10,582 nt of DNA from an uncultured Spirochaetales bacterium (GTDB lineage: Bacteria; Spirochaetota; Spirochaetia; Sphaerochaetales; Sphaerochaetaceae), in contig CAMEXG010000061.1 of the NCBI GenBank assembly GCA_945947045.1, positions 1-10,582 on the forward strand, in the 5' to 3' direction. The notes under the pieces were generated by a model. It had not been told where the DNA came from. It saw nothing but the letters and a program-made list of their open reading frames with translations, and searched no databases. Both the position numbers and the translations under genes were made by a program. Positions within the stretch are counted from its first letter, which is position 1, and each line of letters begins with the position of its first letter. Of the stretch, positions 1-8,101 are shown piece after piece.

Positions 1-84
1 TTGATATCAAAGAAAATGAAAGATAGATGTGCTCTGATTCCCTCAAACAAAATAAACATGCGTACAGTAGGCGAAAAGAACTGA
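1..84 (+). CDS. Possible 3' end of a convergent gene (partial)
   Basis: Reading from base 1, this frame is open for 27 codons and stops at TGA (82-84). The last residues read NKINMRTVGEKN. The other two plus frames close within 25 bases. The stop lies 8 nt before a G5/C5 hairpin followed on this strand by ATTTTTAT, which is what the end of a plus-strand gene should look like. I do not recognise a protein family from so short a tail, and an open run of this length could occur by chance. A minus-strand frame starting at ATG (57-59) is also open to the window edge, and neither can be excluded. Confidence 0.3.
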   Translation: MISKKMKDRCALIPSNKINMRTVGEKN

Positions 85-87
85 AAG

Positions 88-115
88 AAAACGGGGGCTG
101 ACAACCCCCATTTTT
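88..115. terminator. Bidirectional intrinsic terminator at the end of the glycosidase operon
   Basis: A perfect 5-bp all-GC stem (GGGGG at 93-97, CCCCC at 105-109) encloses a 7-nt loop. On the minus strand it begins 4 nt after the rhamnosidase stop codon and is followed by GTTTTCTTTC, an imperfect U-tract. On the plus strand it is followed by ATTTTTAT, a better U-tract. A-rich bases before the stem and T-rich bases after it can extend the pairing past one mismatch. The likely role is to end the five-gene operon and, in the other direction, a gene entering from the left edge. Confidence 0.7.
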
Positions 116-2312
116 ATAGTTTACAAAAGAATTCGTTCTTCCCCTCATGGATCGGATATTCACATCCAGAAGGCATAACCACCAAGCCAGGCATGTCACT
201 CTCCAGAGAGAGTGAGAACACGTCATCTTTCCACTCCCAAGAAACAGATATTTTCCCATTGACGGAATTGTACTCACCTTCGACTCTTCCTAATCTTTTA
301 TCGGGAAGAGGAGAGACAAGGACTCTCTTGAAGCCGTTTTCAAGGGGTCTTATCCCAAGAACATAACCATAGAGGAACTCTCCTACACTACCGAATGCAT
401 AGTGATTGAAGGAAACCATATTCTCTCCGTCTTTGGAAACGCTTTCTTCATTTACACTTCCATCTTCCAGTATTGCATTCCATCTTTCCCATGGAGTCGT
501 AGCCCCCCTATCTATCTGATAAAGCCAGCCAGGGCAATCACGGGAGAAGAGAATGTCATAACAAAGCTCTCTTTCGCCGATTTCAGCTAGTAACGGGAGA
601 ATATGCTCAGTACCGAAGAAACCTGTAGTAAGGCCATTCTTTCTTACATTCTCGACAAATTTCTTCTCCACTTTTTCTCTCTCTTCGCCCTCAAGATCCA
701 AGAACTTTAGTGCCATTATGTATGCACTCTGATAATCGGAGGCTACTGTACCATCGGGCGTTATCCACATTCGTCTCCAAGCGTCCCTGGTCTTTTTGTA
801 TTGACCGTTATAACGGATATAATCTTCTTCATAACCAAAACGGGAAGATAGTTCTGTTATTACTCTAAGGTCATTTACGATAAAAGAGTTTGAAACAGGA
901 CCGTTATTCATAGCCGCCCATGCCATAGAGCCATTAAGTGACAACCAGTCTCCAAGAGACGGAGAAATCCATAGGTCATCCTTCATTTTCTTTATCTCAC
1001 ATTCCACGAAAGTCTTCAGGGAAGGATAAATCTCTTTAAGTATCTCTTCGTCTCCAAATACACTTTCCATCATCTTCGGAATGATAGATATGGCATTTCC
1101 CCAGCCAAGCATAGACAGGAAGCCCACTCCTGCCTTTCCTTGAGCCGGGACAGTGGAGCCGATATATCCCTCGGAGTTATCTAACTGGCCAAGAATCAAG
1201 TCTTTGAGCCAGTTTCTCCAAAAATCATCAGTATTGAAGTTATAGGCACCAGTGAGGGCGAATACATGGCCGTCTCCTGTATACCCCATTCTCTCATCTC
1301 GCTGAGGGCAGTCTGTAGGAACTTCTACATAGTTGGACTTTTGTCCCCAGATAATATTCTCATAGAGCTTATTAATGTCCTCGTTGCCACACTTAAAATA
1401 ACCAGTCCTCTCCATAGAAGTATAGAGTGCACGAGATTTTATTAAGCCTTCTCTGTACTCCACCCCGCTTATTTCAAGGTATCTGAATCCCATATAAGTA
1501 AAAGGAGGAGTATACTCACCATAGTCTCTACCTTTTTTATAAACTATGGTGCTCTTGGCCTTTCTTAAGTTTCCTCTATAGAGATTCCCGTTTTTATCCA
1601 GTATCTCAGCACTTCTTATTGTAATAGTCTCCCCTTCTTTCAAAAGAGATGTATCTATTACAGGAACTCCTGCATGGTTCTGACCGAAGTCTATAAGAGT
1701 AACGCCATCTTTTTCCCAGACTTTCTGGGGCATAAGTGTCTCATGATACTCCACAGAGCATAGTGTAGGCTCCAACATTACTCCATCTTTAATAGAATAA
1801 GGAATACACTTTCCAATGAGCTTTATATCTCTTTCTCCGTCAAAGACTTCTCCATCATAGAAGCCTGCATAATCCCAAGGTGATGATAGTTCTTCCGTTG
1901 ACTCAGAAGAGAAGATCTCTTCCTTTGATCCATCTTCGTATTCGAGGGTCAGAATAAATGATACAGCTTCCTTTTCTCCATAGATCTGAGTCTTATTGTC
2001 GAAAGTGTATCTGCCACAGTACCATCCACCGTTGAGGGTGATGATTAATTCGTTCTCGCCATCCTTTATTAGGGACTTTACATTATTCTCTTCATATAAA
2101 AGTCTATATGGATAATAAGTATATCCAGGAGCAAATACCTGCTTTCCAACCTTCTCTCTATTTATTCTCGCTTCATAAATACCAAGAGCTGTGGAGTACA
2201 GTATAGCGTTCTTTATCTTTTTCTGAATTGTGAAGCGCTCTCTGAGTAAAATTACTCTACCCTCTCTAAAATCGGAGTTTACTGTGACAAAGTGTTTCTT
2301 TAGCTTATTCAT
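114..2312 (-). CDS. Alpha-L-rhamnosidase, glycoside hydrolase family 78
   Basis: Predicted to cleave terminal alpha-L-rhamnose from glycosides by inversion. The 732-residue protein shows the family layout: an N-terminal beta-sandwich (about 25-165, with LNGGWYCGR at 93-101), a second sandwich domain (about 185-300, with DFGQNHAG at 208-215), an (alpha/alpha)6 barrel (about 305-650) and a C-terminal beta domain (about 650-732). The active-site signature TDCPQRDERMGYTGDG spans 333-348, so D334, E340 and D347 match conserved acidic residues of characterised GH78 enzymes. E609 in TTPWERW is the expected second catalytic carboxylate, and NHYAFGSVGEFLY (636-648) is also typical. There is no signal peptide, so it should act in the cytoplasm on imported substrate. 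It is shorter than many GH78 enzymes because the extra N-terminal domain is absent. The ATG overlaps the preceding stop as ATGA, with AAGGAG (2318-2323) 5 nt upstream inside the previous gene. It is the last gene of the operon. Family assignment is secure; the substrate is inferred. Confidence 0.95.
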   Translation of the reverse strand: MNKLKKHFVTVNSDFREGRVILLRERFTIQKKIKNAILYSTALGIYEARINREKVGKQVFAPGYTYYPYRLLYEENNVKSLIKDGENELIITLNGGWYCGRYTFDNKTQIYGEKEAVSFILTLEYEDGSKEEIFSSESTEELSSPWDYAGFYDGEVFDGERDIKLIGKCIPYSIKDGVMLEPTLCSVEYHETLMPQKVWEKDGVTLIDFGQNHAGVPVIDTSLLKEGETITIRSAEILDKNGNLYRGNLRKAKSTIVYKKGRDYGEYTPPFTYMGFRYLEISGVEYREGLIKSRALYTSMERTGYFKCGNEDINKLYENIIWGQKSNYVEVPTDCPQRDERMGYTGDGHVFALTGAYNFNTDDFWRNWLKDLILGQLDNSEGYIGSTVPAQGKAGVGFLSMLGWGNAISIIPKMMESVFGDEEILKEIYPSLKTFVECEIKKMKDDLWISPSLGDWLSLNGSMAWAAMNNGPVSNSFIVNDLRVITELSSRFGYEEDYIRYNGQYKKTRDAWRRMWITPDGTVASDYQSAYIMALKFLDLEGEEREKVEKKFVENVRKNGLTTGFFGTEHILPLLAEIGERELCYDILFSRDCPGWLYQIDRGATTPWERWNAILEDGSVNEESVSKDGENMVSFNHYAFGSVGEFLYGYVLGIRPLENGFKRVLVSPLPDKRLGRVEGEYNSVNGKISVSWEWKDDVFSLSLESDMPGLVVMPSGCEYPIHEGKNEFFCKL

Positions 2313-3157
2313 ACTCGCTCCTTAAGCCACTTTCCGCTTATTTCAAGAGACGCGACAGGATCATTATTAATCCAGTTTTTATGTGTCTCCAACACAATCT
2401 CCTCTACTCGATTTACCTTTGCTATGTCCAAAAGTTCCTCGAGGGGCATATTGCCCGTTCCAAGCTCAACGCTATCACACTCTACAATGGGAGTAATCTG
2501 ATCTTTCTTACTTCTCCAGCCCCTATCTGCAATATGCCAGAGCTTCATTCTTTCTCCCATTTTCTTCATCCATTCTTTCGGGTCTGCTCCTGCTTCTCCC
2601 AGCCAATATGTATCTAGTTCGAAAGATAAGTTTTCTTTGTCTGTTTCAAGGAGAAGGACATCGAGTGCTCTTCTTCTCTTCTCGTCAAGAGTCAACTCTA
2701 TATTGTGGTTATGATAAAAGAGTTCCATTCCACTCTTTCTTAAGTTCTCACCACATTTATTGAGCCTCGTAGCCAAAGAAGAGACGGATGAAGAAGAAGT
2801 ATAATCGTAGCGGTACATACCTGTAATGACGATGCGCTTTGTTCCAAACTTAGTTGCTTCTTCAACAATGCCATCCATATTCCTTTCCAAGGAGCCTAGA
2901 TCACTATGGAGGGAAGTAACGCTTAAACCACTTTTCTCTATAAGGCCCTTCCAGTCTCTTTTACCAGATGAGCCCACCCCCATACCTGCAGCTTTTGTCA
3001 GCACTCTCACCATAAAAGAAGAGGGATGTACCATAAAAGAGTTAATCTCAATAGAATCGAAGCCGGCAGCTTTGACTCTATTAAGAGCTTCAAGTGCCTT
3101 CTCGTCGCTCTTGGAAGCTTTAGATAGCATCAATAACTGGACACTTTTCTTAATCAT
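2309..3157 (-). CDS. Xylose-isomerase-like TIM-barrel sugar isomerase/epimerase (IolE-type)
   Basis: A 282-residue AP_endonuc_2/xylose-isomerase-like TIM barrel of the group that includes IolE and sugar epimerases, which use a divalent metal to isomerise, epimerise or dehydrate sugars and inositols. Visible motifs are LHSD (83-86), YHNHNIEL (148-155), ELDTYWL (180-186), LWHIAD (206-211), ELGTGN (231-236) and VLETH (255-259). D182, H208 and E257 are plausible metal ligands by analogy. I chose the ATG at 3155-3157. A TTG two codons upstream overlaps the previous stop, but it lies only 1 nt from the AAGG element (3165-3168), whereas the ATG lies 7 nt from it. The start is 2 nt after the GH1 stop, so translation is probably coupled. 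Its place among glycosidases suggests it processes a released or modified sugar. The exact reaction cannot be read from sequence. It could also resemble the alpha subunit of C-glycoside-cleaving enzymes, but no beta-subunit gene is visible. Confidence 0.85.
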   Translation of the reverse strand: MIKKSVQLLMLSKASKSDEKALEALNRVKAAGFDSIEINSFMVHPSSFMVRVLTKAAGMGVGSSGKRDWKGLIEKSGLSVTSLHSDLGSLERNMDGIVEEATKFGTKRIVITGMYRYDYTSSSSVSSLATRLNKCGENLRKSGMELFYHNHNIELTLDEKRRRALDVLLLETDKENLSFELDTYWLGEAGADPKEWMKKMGERMKLWHIADRGWRSKKDQITPIVECDSVELGTGNMPLEELLDIAKVNRVEEIVLETHKNWINNDPVASLEISGKWLKERV

Positions 3158-3159
3158 AA

Positions 3160-4464
3160 TCAAACCTTATCTTCTGGCGCAAAGGAGCCTAAGTAATAGA
3201 GACTTTCCTTTGGGTGTCTCTCCATATTGCTTCTGTCCACAGCAATGAGACCAAAAGTCATTGAGAAACCTTTCTGCCACTCAAAGTTGTCTAGTAGAGA
3301 CCAATGGAAGTAACCTTTGACTTCTACGCCTTCGTCTTTAGCATCTCTCAGGCCTTCAAGAGCTTTTCCTATAAAGACTCTTCGTTTTTCATCGTCATCC
3401 GTCGCTATTCCGTTTTCTGTTACTATAAGAGTTTTCTTTATCCCCTTTTCTTCGAGTTCTTTATTTACTCTTCTCAGAACATTTCCCAGTGCATAGGGAT
3501 AGTTCTCATATCCCATCTGAGTCAGTTCAGATCCTTCTGGAGGATTCTCCAGTCCATCTTTTCCATAGATGGAGCGTGCATAGTTTTGTATTCCCAGGAA
3601 ATCATCGTCTTTAATGGCATCTAAGTATATAGAGAACTCTTTTCTCCACTCTTCGTTTGCATTATCTTCACCTTCCTCAAGGCTCTGAATATCGTGGAGG
3701 GAAAGAGAGAGGCCGACTTTAATCTCTGGCCTTATTCTTTTGATTGCTTCTCTTGCAGCAATATGGGAAGAGATGACAACATCTTCCTCCTCTTCACTTC
3801 TTCCAGAGACAAAAGTCTTTGGATCAGGAGTACCGAATAGTGTTACATACTCTCCAGCCTTTGCCCTCATATTCTCCATCATAGAATTGAAGTTCATACC
3901 GACTTGGACATTTCCTTCCAAGTTGGATGCTTTCTTTTCCATCATTTTACGGTACCTAAGGGCAATAGAGTTGACCTGTACCCCCATGTTTGCTTCGTTT
4001 AGAGTAACTACATATGGAATAAGATCTCCTAGTTTTTCTATTACATATGATACATAACGCTGAAAGTAGAAAGGTGTATTCTCGCTTCTCCATCCTCCCT
4101 TTTTTATAAGCCATGAAGGGGAAGTAAAGTGCATAAGAGTTACAACTGGAGTAATACCTTTTTTATGCATATAGGAAAGAACATCTCTATAGTGCTCCAC
4201 CTCTTTTTCATCAAAGACACCTTCTTCCGGCTCTATTCTCGCCCACTCGATTGAGAAACGATATGCATTTAGCCCTGCATTCTTCAGCATGTCGATATCT
4301 TCTTTATACCTATTATAATGATCTACAGCGAGTCCACTTTTTTCAAAGAACTCTGTATATTTCATATTCTCCATAAGCCAGTAGTCGCTATGGATATTGT
4401 TCCCTTCTGTCTGATGCGCTGCAGTTGCTGCGCCAAGTAAAAATCCTTCTTCAAATTTTTTCAT
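3160..4464 (-). CDS. Glycoside hydrolase family 1, beta-glucosidase-like
   Basis: A retaining GH1 TIM-barrel enzyme of 434 residues, slightly short for the family. It starts with the usual signature (FLLGAATAAHQTEG, 8-21). The acid/base is E157 in TLNEAN and the nucleophile is E350 in VTENG. Glycone-binding residues are visible: Q18, H112 in TLMHF, N156, W388, and E395/W396 in LLDNFEW. The C-terminal loop (VDRSNMERHPKESLYY) resembles the non-phosphorylated-substrate type rather than the Ser-Lys-Tyr phosphate pocket of 6-phospho-beta-glucosidases, which fits uptake by a symporter rather than a PTS. Alanine replaces the common proline after the catalytic Glu (NEA for NEP), and SPSWLIKKGGW replaces the common LPxWL region, so this is not a mainstream clade member. 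No signal peptide is present, so it is cytoplasmic. The start overlaps the GH2 gene by 14 nt. AAGGA (4477-4481) is 12 nt upstream, which is rather far. It could equally be a beta-galactosidase or beta-fucosidase. Confidence 0.92.
   Translation of the reverse strand: MKKFEEGFLLGAATAAHQTEGNNIHSDYWLMENMKYTEFFEKSGLAVDHYNRYKEDIDMLKNAGLNAYRFSIEWARIEPEEGVFDEKEVEHYRDVLSYMHKKGITPVVTLMHFTSPSWLIKKGGWRSENTPFYFQRYVSYVIEKLGDLIPYVVTLNEANMGVQVNSIALRYRKMMEKKASNLEGNVQVGMNFNSMMENMRAKAGEYVTLFGTPDPKTFVSGRSEEEEDVVISSHIAAREAIKRIRPEIKVGLSLSLHDIQSLEEGEDNANEEWRKEFSIYLDAIKDDDFLGIQNYARSIYGKDGLENPPEGSELTQMGYENYPYALGNVLRRVNKELEEKGIKKTLIVTENGIATDDDEKRRVFIGKALEGLRDAKDEGVEVKGYFHWSLLDNFEWQKGFSMTFGLIAVDRSNMERHPKESLYYLGSFAPEDKV
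3165..3168 (-). promoter_or_regulatory. Ribosome binding site that decides the isomerase start
   Basis: AAGG on the minus strand, inside the last codons of the GH1 gene, is 7 nt from the ATG at 3155-3157 but only 1 nt from the alternative TTG at 3161-3163. This spacing favours the ATG and removes two residues from the longest possible reading frame. Confidence 0.55.
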
Positions 4465-6637
4465 TGTTTTTCTTAATCCTTCTTAATGCCTTATCCAGAT
4501 TCAATGCGACCTCTGATTCACTATCTATTCCACCCTGAGCCAGTATCTTGGATAGGGGCTGACGTAAAGCCATCTGCTGCATTTCCGGTGAAACCTTCAC
4601 ACCTTTTCCCATGCCTCCAGCCATAGAGTTCTGTAGATTATTCATCAAAGAGGAAACTAGCTTCTTTCCTTCTTCTGTTCTGTTGATTTCACCAAGGGTG
4701 GAGCTAAGGGAGAGATAATCATCATCTTCGTCCTTTCTATCAAACCAGTTTACGACTTTCTTTCCTGGAATGAAGTATGATGGATCCGGGGTATCGACTT
4801 TATCAATTGTAATCTCATCTCTTTCTCCATTTGATGATATGGCCAATATTTTATGAGAAGAAGATATAGGAGCTTTGAAGACAAAGACATGTGAGCCTTT
4901 CTTTTTTTCAAGTAAGGATCCATCAATATAAAGGCTTACTTCATCACAGTTGGAATAGACCTTGACCTCTGTTTCACTTTCAACTCTGTTTTTATATCTA
5001 CGTCCACTTATATAAACAAACTTTTCTTCTTTCCAGTAGGAAGCATAGAGCCAATAAGCATCTTTCTTAGTCTTTCTATCGAAAGATACAAGGCCTTTAT
5101 GATTCTTTCCTGGGTCTCCGGCTTCGTTTCTACCGCTGGCTGCGAAATCGAACATATTCCAGACAAAGGTTCCCCAAAGCCAAGGTCGAGAAGCGATGAC
5201 AGCTGCCATATGCTCATGGTATAGAGCTTGGTACCCCTCGCTGAAGTCACCTCTTTCAGGAAGTGGACTCTGGATATTAAATGAAGCGTCCGCTCCATAC
5301 TCAGTTATTGCGACTCTATACTCCGGATGCTCTTTATGTAGTTTATCCAAGAACTTTTCATTGTCGTCCAAATCACCTACATACCAACCATAGTAGATAT
5401 TATATCCGATGATATCTGGAATGGAGAGAAGAGGAGATGAAGTCTCCAAGAGGAAAAGATTAGCCATAGCTGTGTATCTTGTAGGGTCTACTGAATGACA
5501 TAGATGGTTCAGCTTCTTATGGTTTTCAATAAGCTTGTCATTCACACCCATGAGAGTAATCTCATTGGAGAGAGCCCAACAGAAAATAGAGGCATGATGG
5601 AGGTTTTGATACAATAACTCTGTCATCTGGGAGATGGTATTCTCTTCACCATTCTCCATAAAGACTGTGATAAATGGTATCTCAGCCCAAACAAGTATCC
5701 CCTTTTCGTCACAGAGATCATAGAAATATTGGTTATGTTGATAGTGTGCAAGTCTGATGGAGTTGGCACCTTCTTCCAGGATTATCTCCATATCTTCCAT
5801 CATATCTCTTCTATCTATTGCATTACCCTTGCCTTCTCTGTCCTGATGTCTGCTGACACCTCTCAATGGATAGCTTCTGCCGTTTAGATAGAAGCCTTTA
5901 TCTGGGAATATCTCAATAGTCCTGAAGCCTACTTTCAGTGATATCTGGTCCTTTATTTCCCCCTTTGACAAGAGAGAGAATGTAAGCGGATATAGGTATG
6001 GATCTCTCAAGCCATCCCATAGATGTACACAATCTATTATGACGTCTCCCTCCAAAACTCCGTCCAGAACAGGAAAACGATACTCTTCTCCATCTATTTC
6101 CAGAACACACTCATCTCCATTACATTTTGAAGAGAACGATAGATGTCCCCTTTCCTCTTCGACTTTTGTCAAAACTTTGACACCTGGACCTCCATCAGAG
6201 AGAAGAGGGAAATGAACATCATCGGTTTCAATTAGATATACATCCCTATATATACCTCCATAGAAAGTGAAGTCAGCTCTCTCTGGATAGACATAATCAT
6301 TAGGAATGTTATCGACTCTTACTTCTAAAACATTCTCGTCTTTTACAAGAGATGTAACTTCATAGCGGAATGTAGAGTATCCACCATTGTGTGTTCCCAG
6401 CTCTTTTCCATTGAATATGACACTCGACGAGCTATTAACTCCCTCAAACTCTATAAAGAGCCTTCTACCACTTCCCAAGGAATATGAAAACTCTTTTTCA
6501 TATGTAAACTCCCCCCTACAGTATTGAGTACCGGTAGCGCCGTCATCTCTATTCCATGTATGGGGAAGAGAAATACATTCCCTCTCCCCTTTTTTTATAA
6601 ACACCCATCCATCATTGAAGAGTATTCTTTTTCTCAT
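4451..6637 (-). CDS. Glycoside hydrolase family 2, beta-galactosidase/beta-glucuronidase-like
   Basis: A retaining exo-glycosidase of 728 residues, with a sugar-binding jelly-roll (about 1-140), an immunoglobulin-like domain (about 145-240), a TIM barrel (about 241-535) and further beta structure (about 536-615). GVSRHQD (260-266) and ANSIRLAHYQ (291-300) open the barrel. The acid/base is E359 in WALSNE and the nucleophile is E446 in ITEYGAD. YNIYYGWY (412-419), the RPWLWGTFVWNMFDFA stretch (484-499) and NHKG (512-515) follow. The Asn-x-Lys of NHKG resembles a motif used to recognise glucuronidases, but the whole region also matches gut GH2 beta-galactosidases, so substrate stays open. After a linker around 625-640, residues about 640-728 form an extra helical tail containing SSTLGEI, MAGGMGKGV and QPLSKILAQGG. 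No signal peptide is present, so it is cytoplasmic. The gene starts 3 nt after the transporter stop, with AAAGGGG about 9 nt upstream across the transporter's last codons. Confidence 0.93.
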   Translation of the reverse strand: MRKRILFNDGWVFIKKGERECISLPHTWNRDDGATGTQYCRGEFTYEKEFSYSLGSGRRLFIEFEGVNSSSSVIFNGKELGTHNGGYSTFRYEVTSLVKDENVLEVRVDNIPNDYVYPERADFTFYGGIYRDVYLIETDDVHFPLLSDGGPGVKVLTKVEEERGHLSFSSKCNGDECVLEIDGEEYRFPVLDGVLEGDVIIDCVHLWDGLRDPYLYPLTFSLLSKGEIKDQISLKVGFRTIEIFPDKGFYLNGRSYPLRGVSRHQDREGKGNAIDRRDMMEDMEIILEEGANSIRLAHYQHNQYFYDLCDEKGILVWAEIPFITVFMENGEENTISQMTELLYQNLHHASIFCWALSNEITLMGVNDKLIENHKKLNHLCHSVDPTRYTAMANLFLLETSSPLLSIPDIIGYNIYYGWYVGDLDDNEKFLDKLHKEHPEYRVAITEYGADASFNIQSPLPERGDFSEGYQALYHEHMAAVIASRPWLWGTFVWNMFDFAASGRNEAGDPGKNHKGLVSFDRKTKKDAYWLYASYWKEEKFVYISGRRYKNRVESETEVKVYSNCDEVSLYIDGSLLEKKKGSHVFVFKAPISSSHKILAISSNGERDEITIDKVDTPDPSYFIPGKKVVNWFDRKDEDDDYLSLSSTLGEINRTEEGKKLVSSLMNNLQNSMAGGMGKGVKVSPEMQQMALRQPLSKILAQGGIDSESEVALNLDKALRRIKKNNEKI

Positions 6638-6640
6638 GCC

Positions 6641-8101
6641 TCAGTTCCCCTTTTTTGATGCGATACGACTCTGAACTTCTACCATACCTTCCTTTGAAAT
6701 AGGAGAGTATTTCATTGCAACAAGAGTACATGCCCACCCCAGGAGAGGAAGACCATAATAGATAGCCATTGTGAACCAGAAGATTCCCTTTGTGTATGCG
6801 TCCCCAGGCTGTGGCATTGTCGTAGTATAACCAAGAATAGCAACAGATGATGTTGCAATTAGAGCTCCGAAAGATGAAATGAGCTTGTCGATGAAAGCAT
6901 ATGTTCCTGTTACAGTTGCAGGCAAGAGATTGCCACTTCTGTCATATTCATAGTCGATGACATCCGCCATCATTGCGTTGTTTGCAGTGGTAACGCACAT
7001 TTTGCAGCCGTTGAGAGCAAAGTTCAGAATAACAAAGATGATCATAAACGGCATCTTCTGTAATATAACGTGAGGGTTGCCGCTGAAGATCAGGAAGAAT
7101 ACAACAGACAGAAGAGCCACTGCCATACAAGCGCGGGTCCAAATTACAGTACTCTCTTTGTTTCCATGTTTTCCTGCATGTTTACCACCAATGATGGCAA
7201 AGACTATGGAAGGAAGCATGCTGATGACTGAAAGCATGGTAGATATCTGCATGTTTCCAAGAATTATTCCATACAACAGTGTCGTAATAATAGACTGGGA
7301 AATGGTCTGCTGGGCAATCTTGTCACTGGCACCGGCGATAATAAATGTCTGAAGAGCCTTGTTTGACTTGAAAAGAGAGATCATGTCTTTGACCTTTATG
7401 CTCTCTTTCTTTACAGGTGCTCCCATATAATCCATCTTGTCGTAAGGAGTTATTCCAATACATGTGATTATGAGACCTACAAAGGAAACTGCCACACAAA
7501 GCTTACAAGTATCAGCAAGCATAGGAACATTAAATTCCCCGTACTTTGGAAGAATGAACATCATAACTGCCATTGACAATAGCATTGGGACAAAGTAGTT
7601 GAAGACCGTGCTCCAGATTCCTACCATCGGTCTCTGCTTAGGATCATTTGTAAGAGCGTGAGGAATTGTCTGGTTTGTTATGTTTACCATTGTATATCCG
7701 ATGATATAAACACAGTAAGTGACAATAAAGAAGATTACTCCATGACCCTTACCACTGGCCCAGACATACATCATAAAAACAGCCAAGGTTTCAACAAGCC
7801 AACCGATCGTAACCCAAATTCTGATCTTTCCAAACCTGGTCTTTGTCTTATCAATTAAAAAAGCAACCAGCGGATCAGTAACGCCGTCAAGAATTCTTGT
7901 TGCTGTCAGAATTACACCGACTATTGCAGTTGCAATACCATAACCTACATTGGCGACATAACTTGCATAACCCATAAGGATGTAGAATGTCATTCCCATT
8001 AGTCCGCTGGATGAAGCCGAGAATGCTATTCTCCAACCTTTTGCACGTCTGTAAGTTACTCCACCTGAAGAAGTGGAAACATTTGAATCTCCCTTTTTCA
8101 T
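6641..8101 (-). CDS. GPH-family (MelB/UidB-type) sugar:cation symporter
   Basis: A 486-residue polytopic inner-membrane protein of the major facilitator superfamily, glycoside-pentoside-hexuronide branch, which imports glycosides with H+ or Na+. The family motif lies between TM2 and TM3: R69, D72, D76-P77, D84 and R89-F-G. About twelve hydrophobic segments are spaced along the chain, with a central cytoplasmic loop near 220-250 (KKESIKVKDM). A second family-typical stretch, ADVIDYEYDRSG, lies at 379-390. The first gene of the operon, it has a strong site AAAAAGGAG (8108-8116) 6 nt before the ATG. With no PTS or ABC components nearby, it is probably the only importer for the substrate of the downstream cytoplasmic glycosidases. 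The transported compound is inferred to be an unphosphorylated di- or oligosaccharide or aglycone glycoside. The family is clear; the specificity is not visible. Confidence 0.93.
   Translation of the reverse strand: MKKGDSNVSTSSGGVTYRRAKGWRIAFSASSSGLMGMTFYILMGYASYVANVGYGIATAIVGVILTATRILDGVTDPLVAFLIDKTKTRFGKIRIWVTIGWLVETLAVFMMYVWASGKGHGVIFFIVTYCVYIIGYTMVNITNQTIPHALTNDPKQRPMVGIWSTVFNYFVPMLLSMAVMMFILPKYGEFNVPMLADTCKLCVAVSFVGLIITCIGITPYDKMDYMGAPVKKESIKVKDMISLFKSNKALQTFIIAGASDKIAQQTISQSIITTLLYGIILGNMQISTMLSVISMLPSIVFAIIGGKHAGKHGNKESTVIWTRACMAVALLSVVFFLIFSGNPHVILQKMPFMIIFVILNFALNGCKMCVTTANNAMMADVIDYEYDRSGNLLPATVTGTYAFIDKLISSFGALIATSSVAILGYTTTMPQPGDAYTKGIFWFTMAIYYGLPLLGWACTLVAMKYSPISKEGMVEVQSRIASKKGN

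Noticed and set aside
402..590. 62-codon plus-strand open frame
   Set aside because: Antisense shadow of the GH78 catalytic region, low-complexity composition and no start signal.
2826..3248. 140-codon plus-strand open frame
   Set aside because: It lies antisense to the isomerase and GH1 genes, has no ribosome binding site or recognisable family, and both overlapped genes have clear motifs.
5008..5298. 96-codon minus-strand open frame in another frame of the GH2 gene
   Set aside because: Fully inside the GH2 catalytic region, whose reading frame holds the nucleophile motif. No independent evidence.
7077..7352. 91-codon plus-strand open frame
   Set aside because: Antisense to transporter membrane segments. 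Such hydrophobic-codon mirrors are common shadows.
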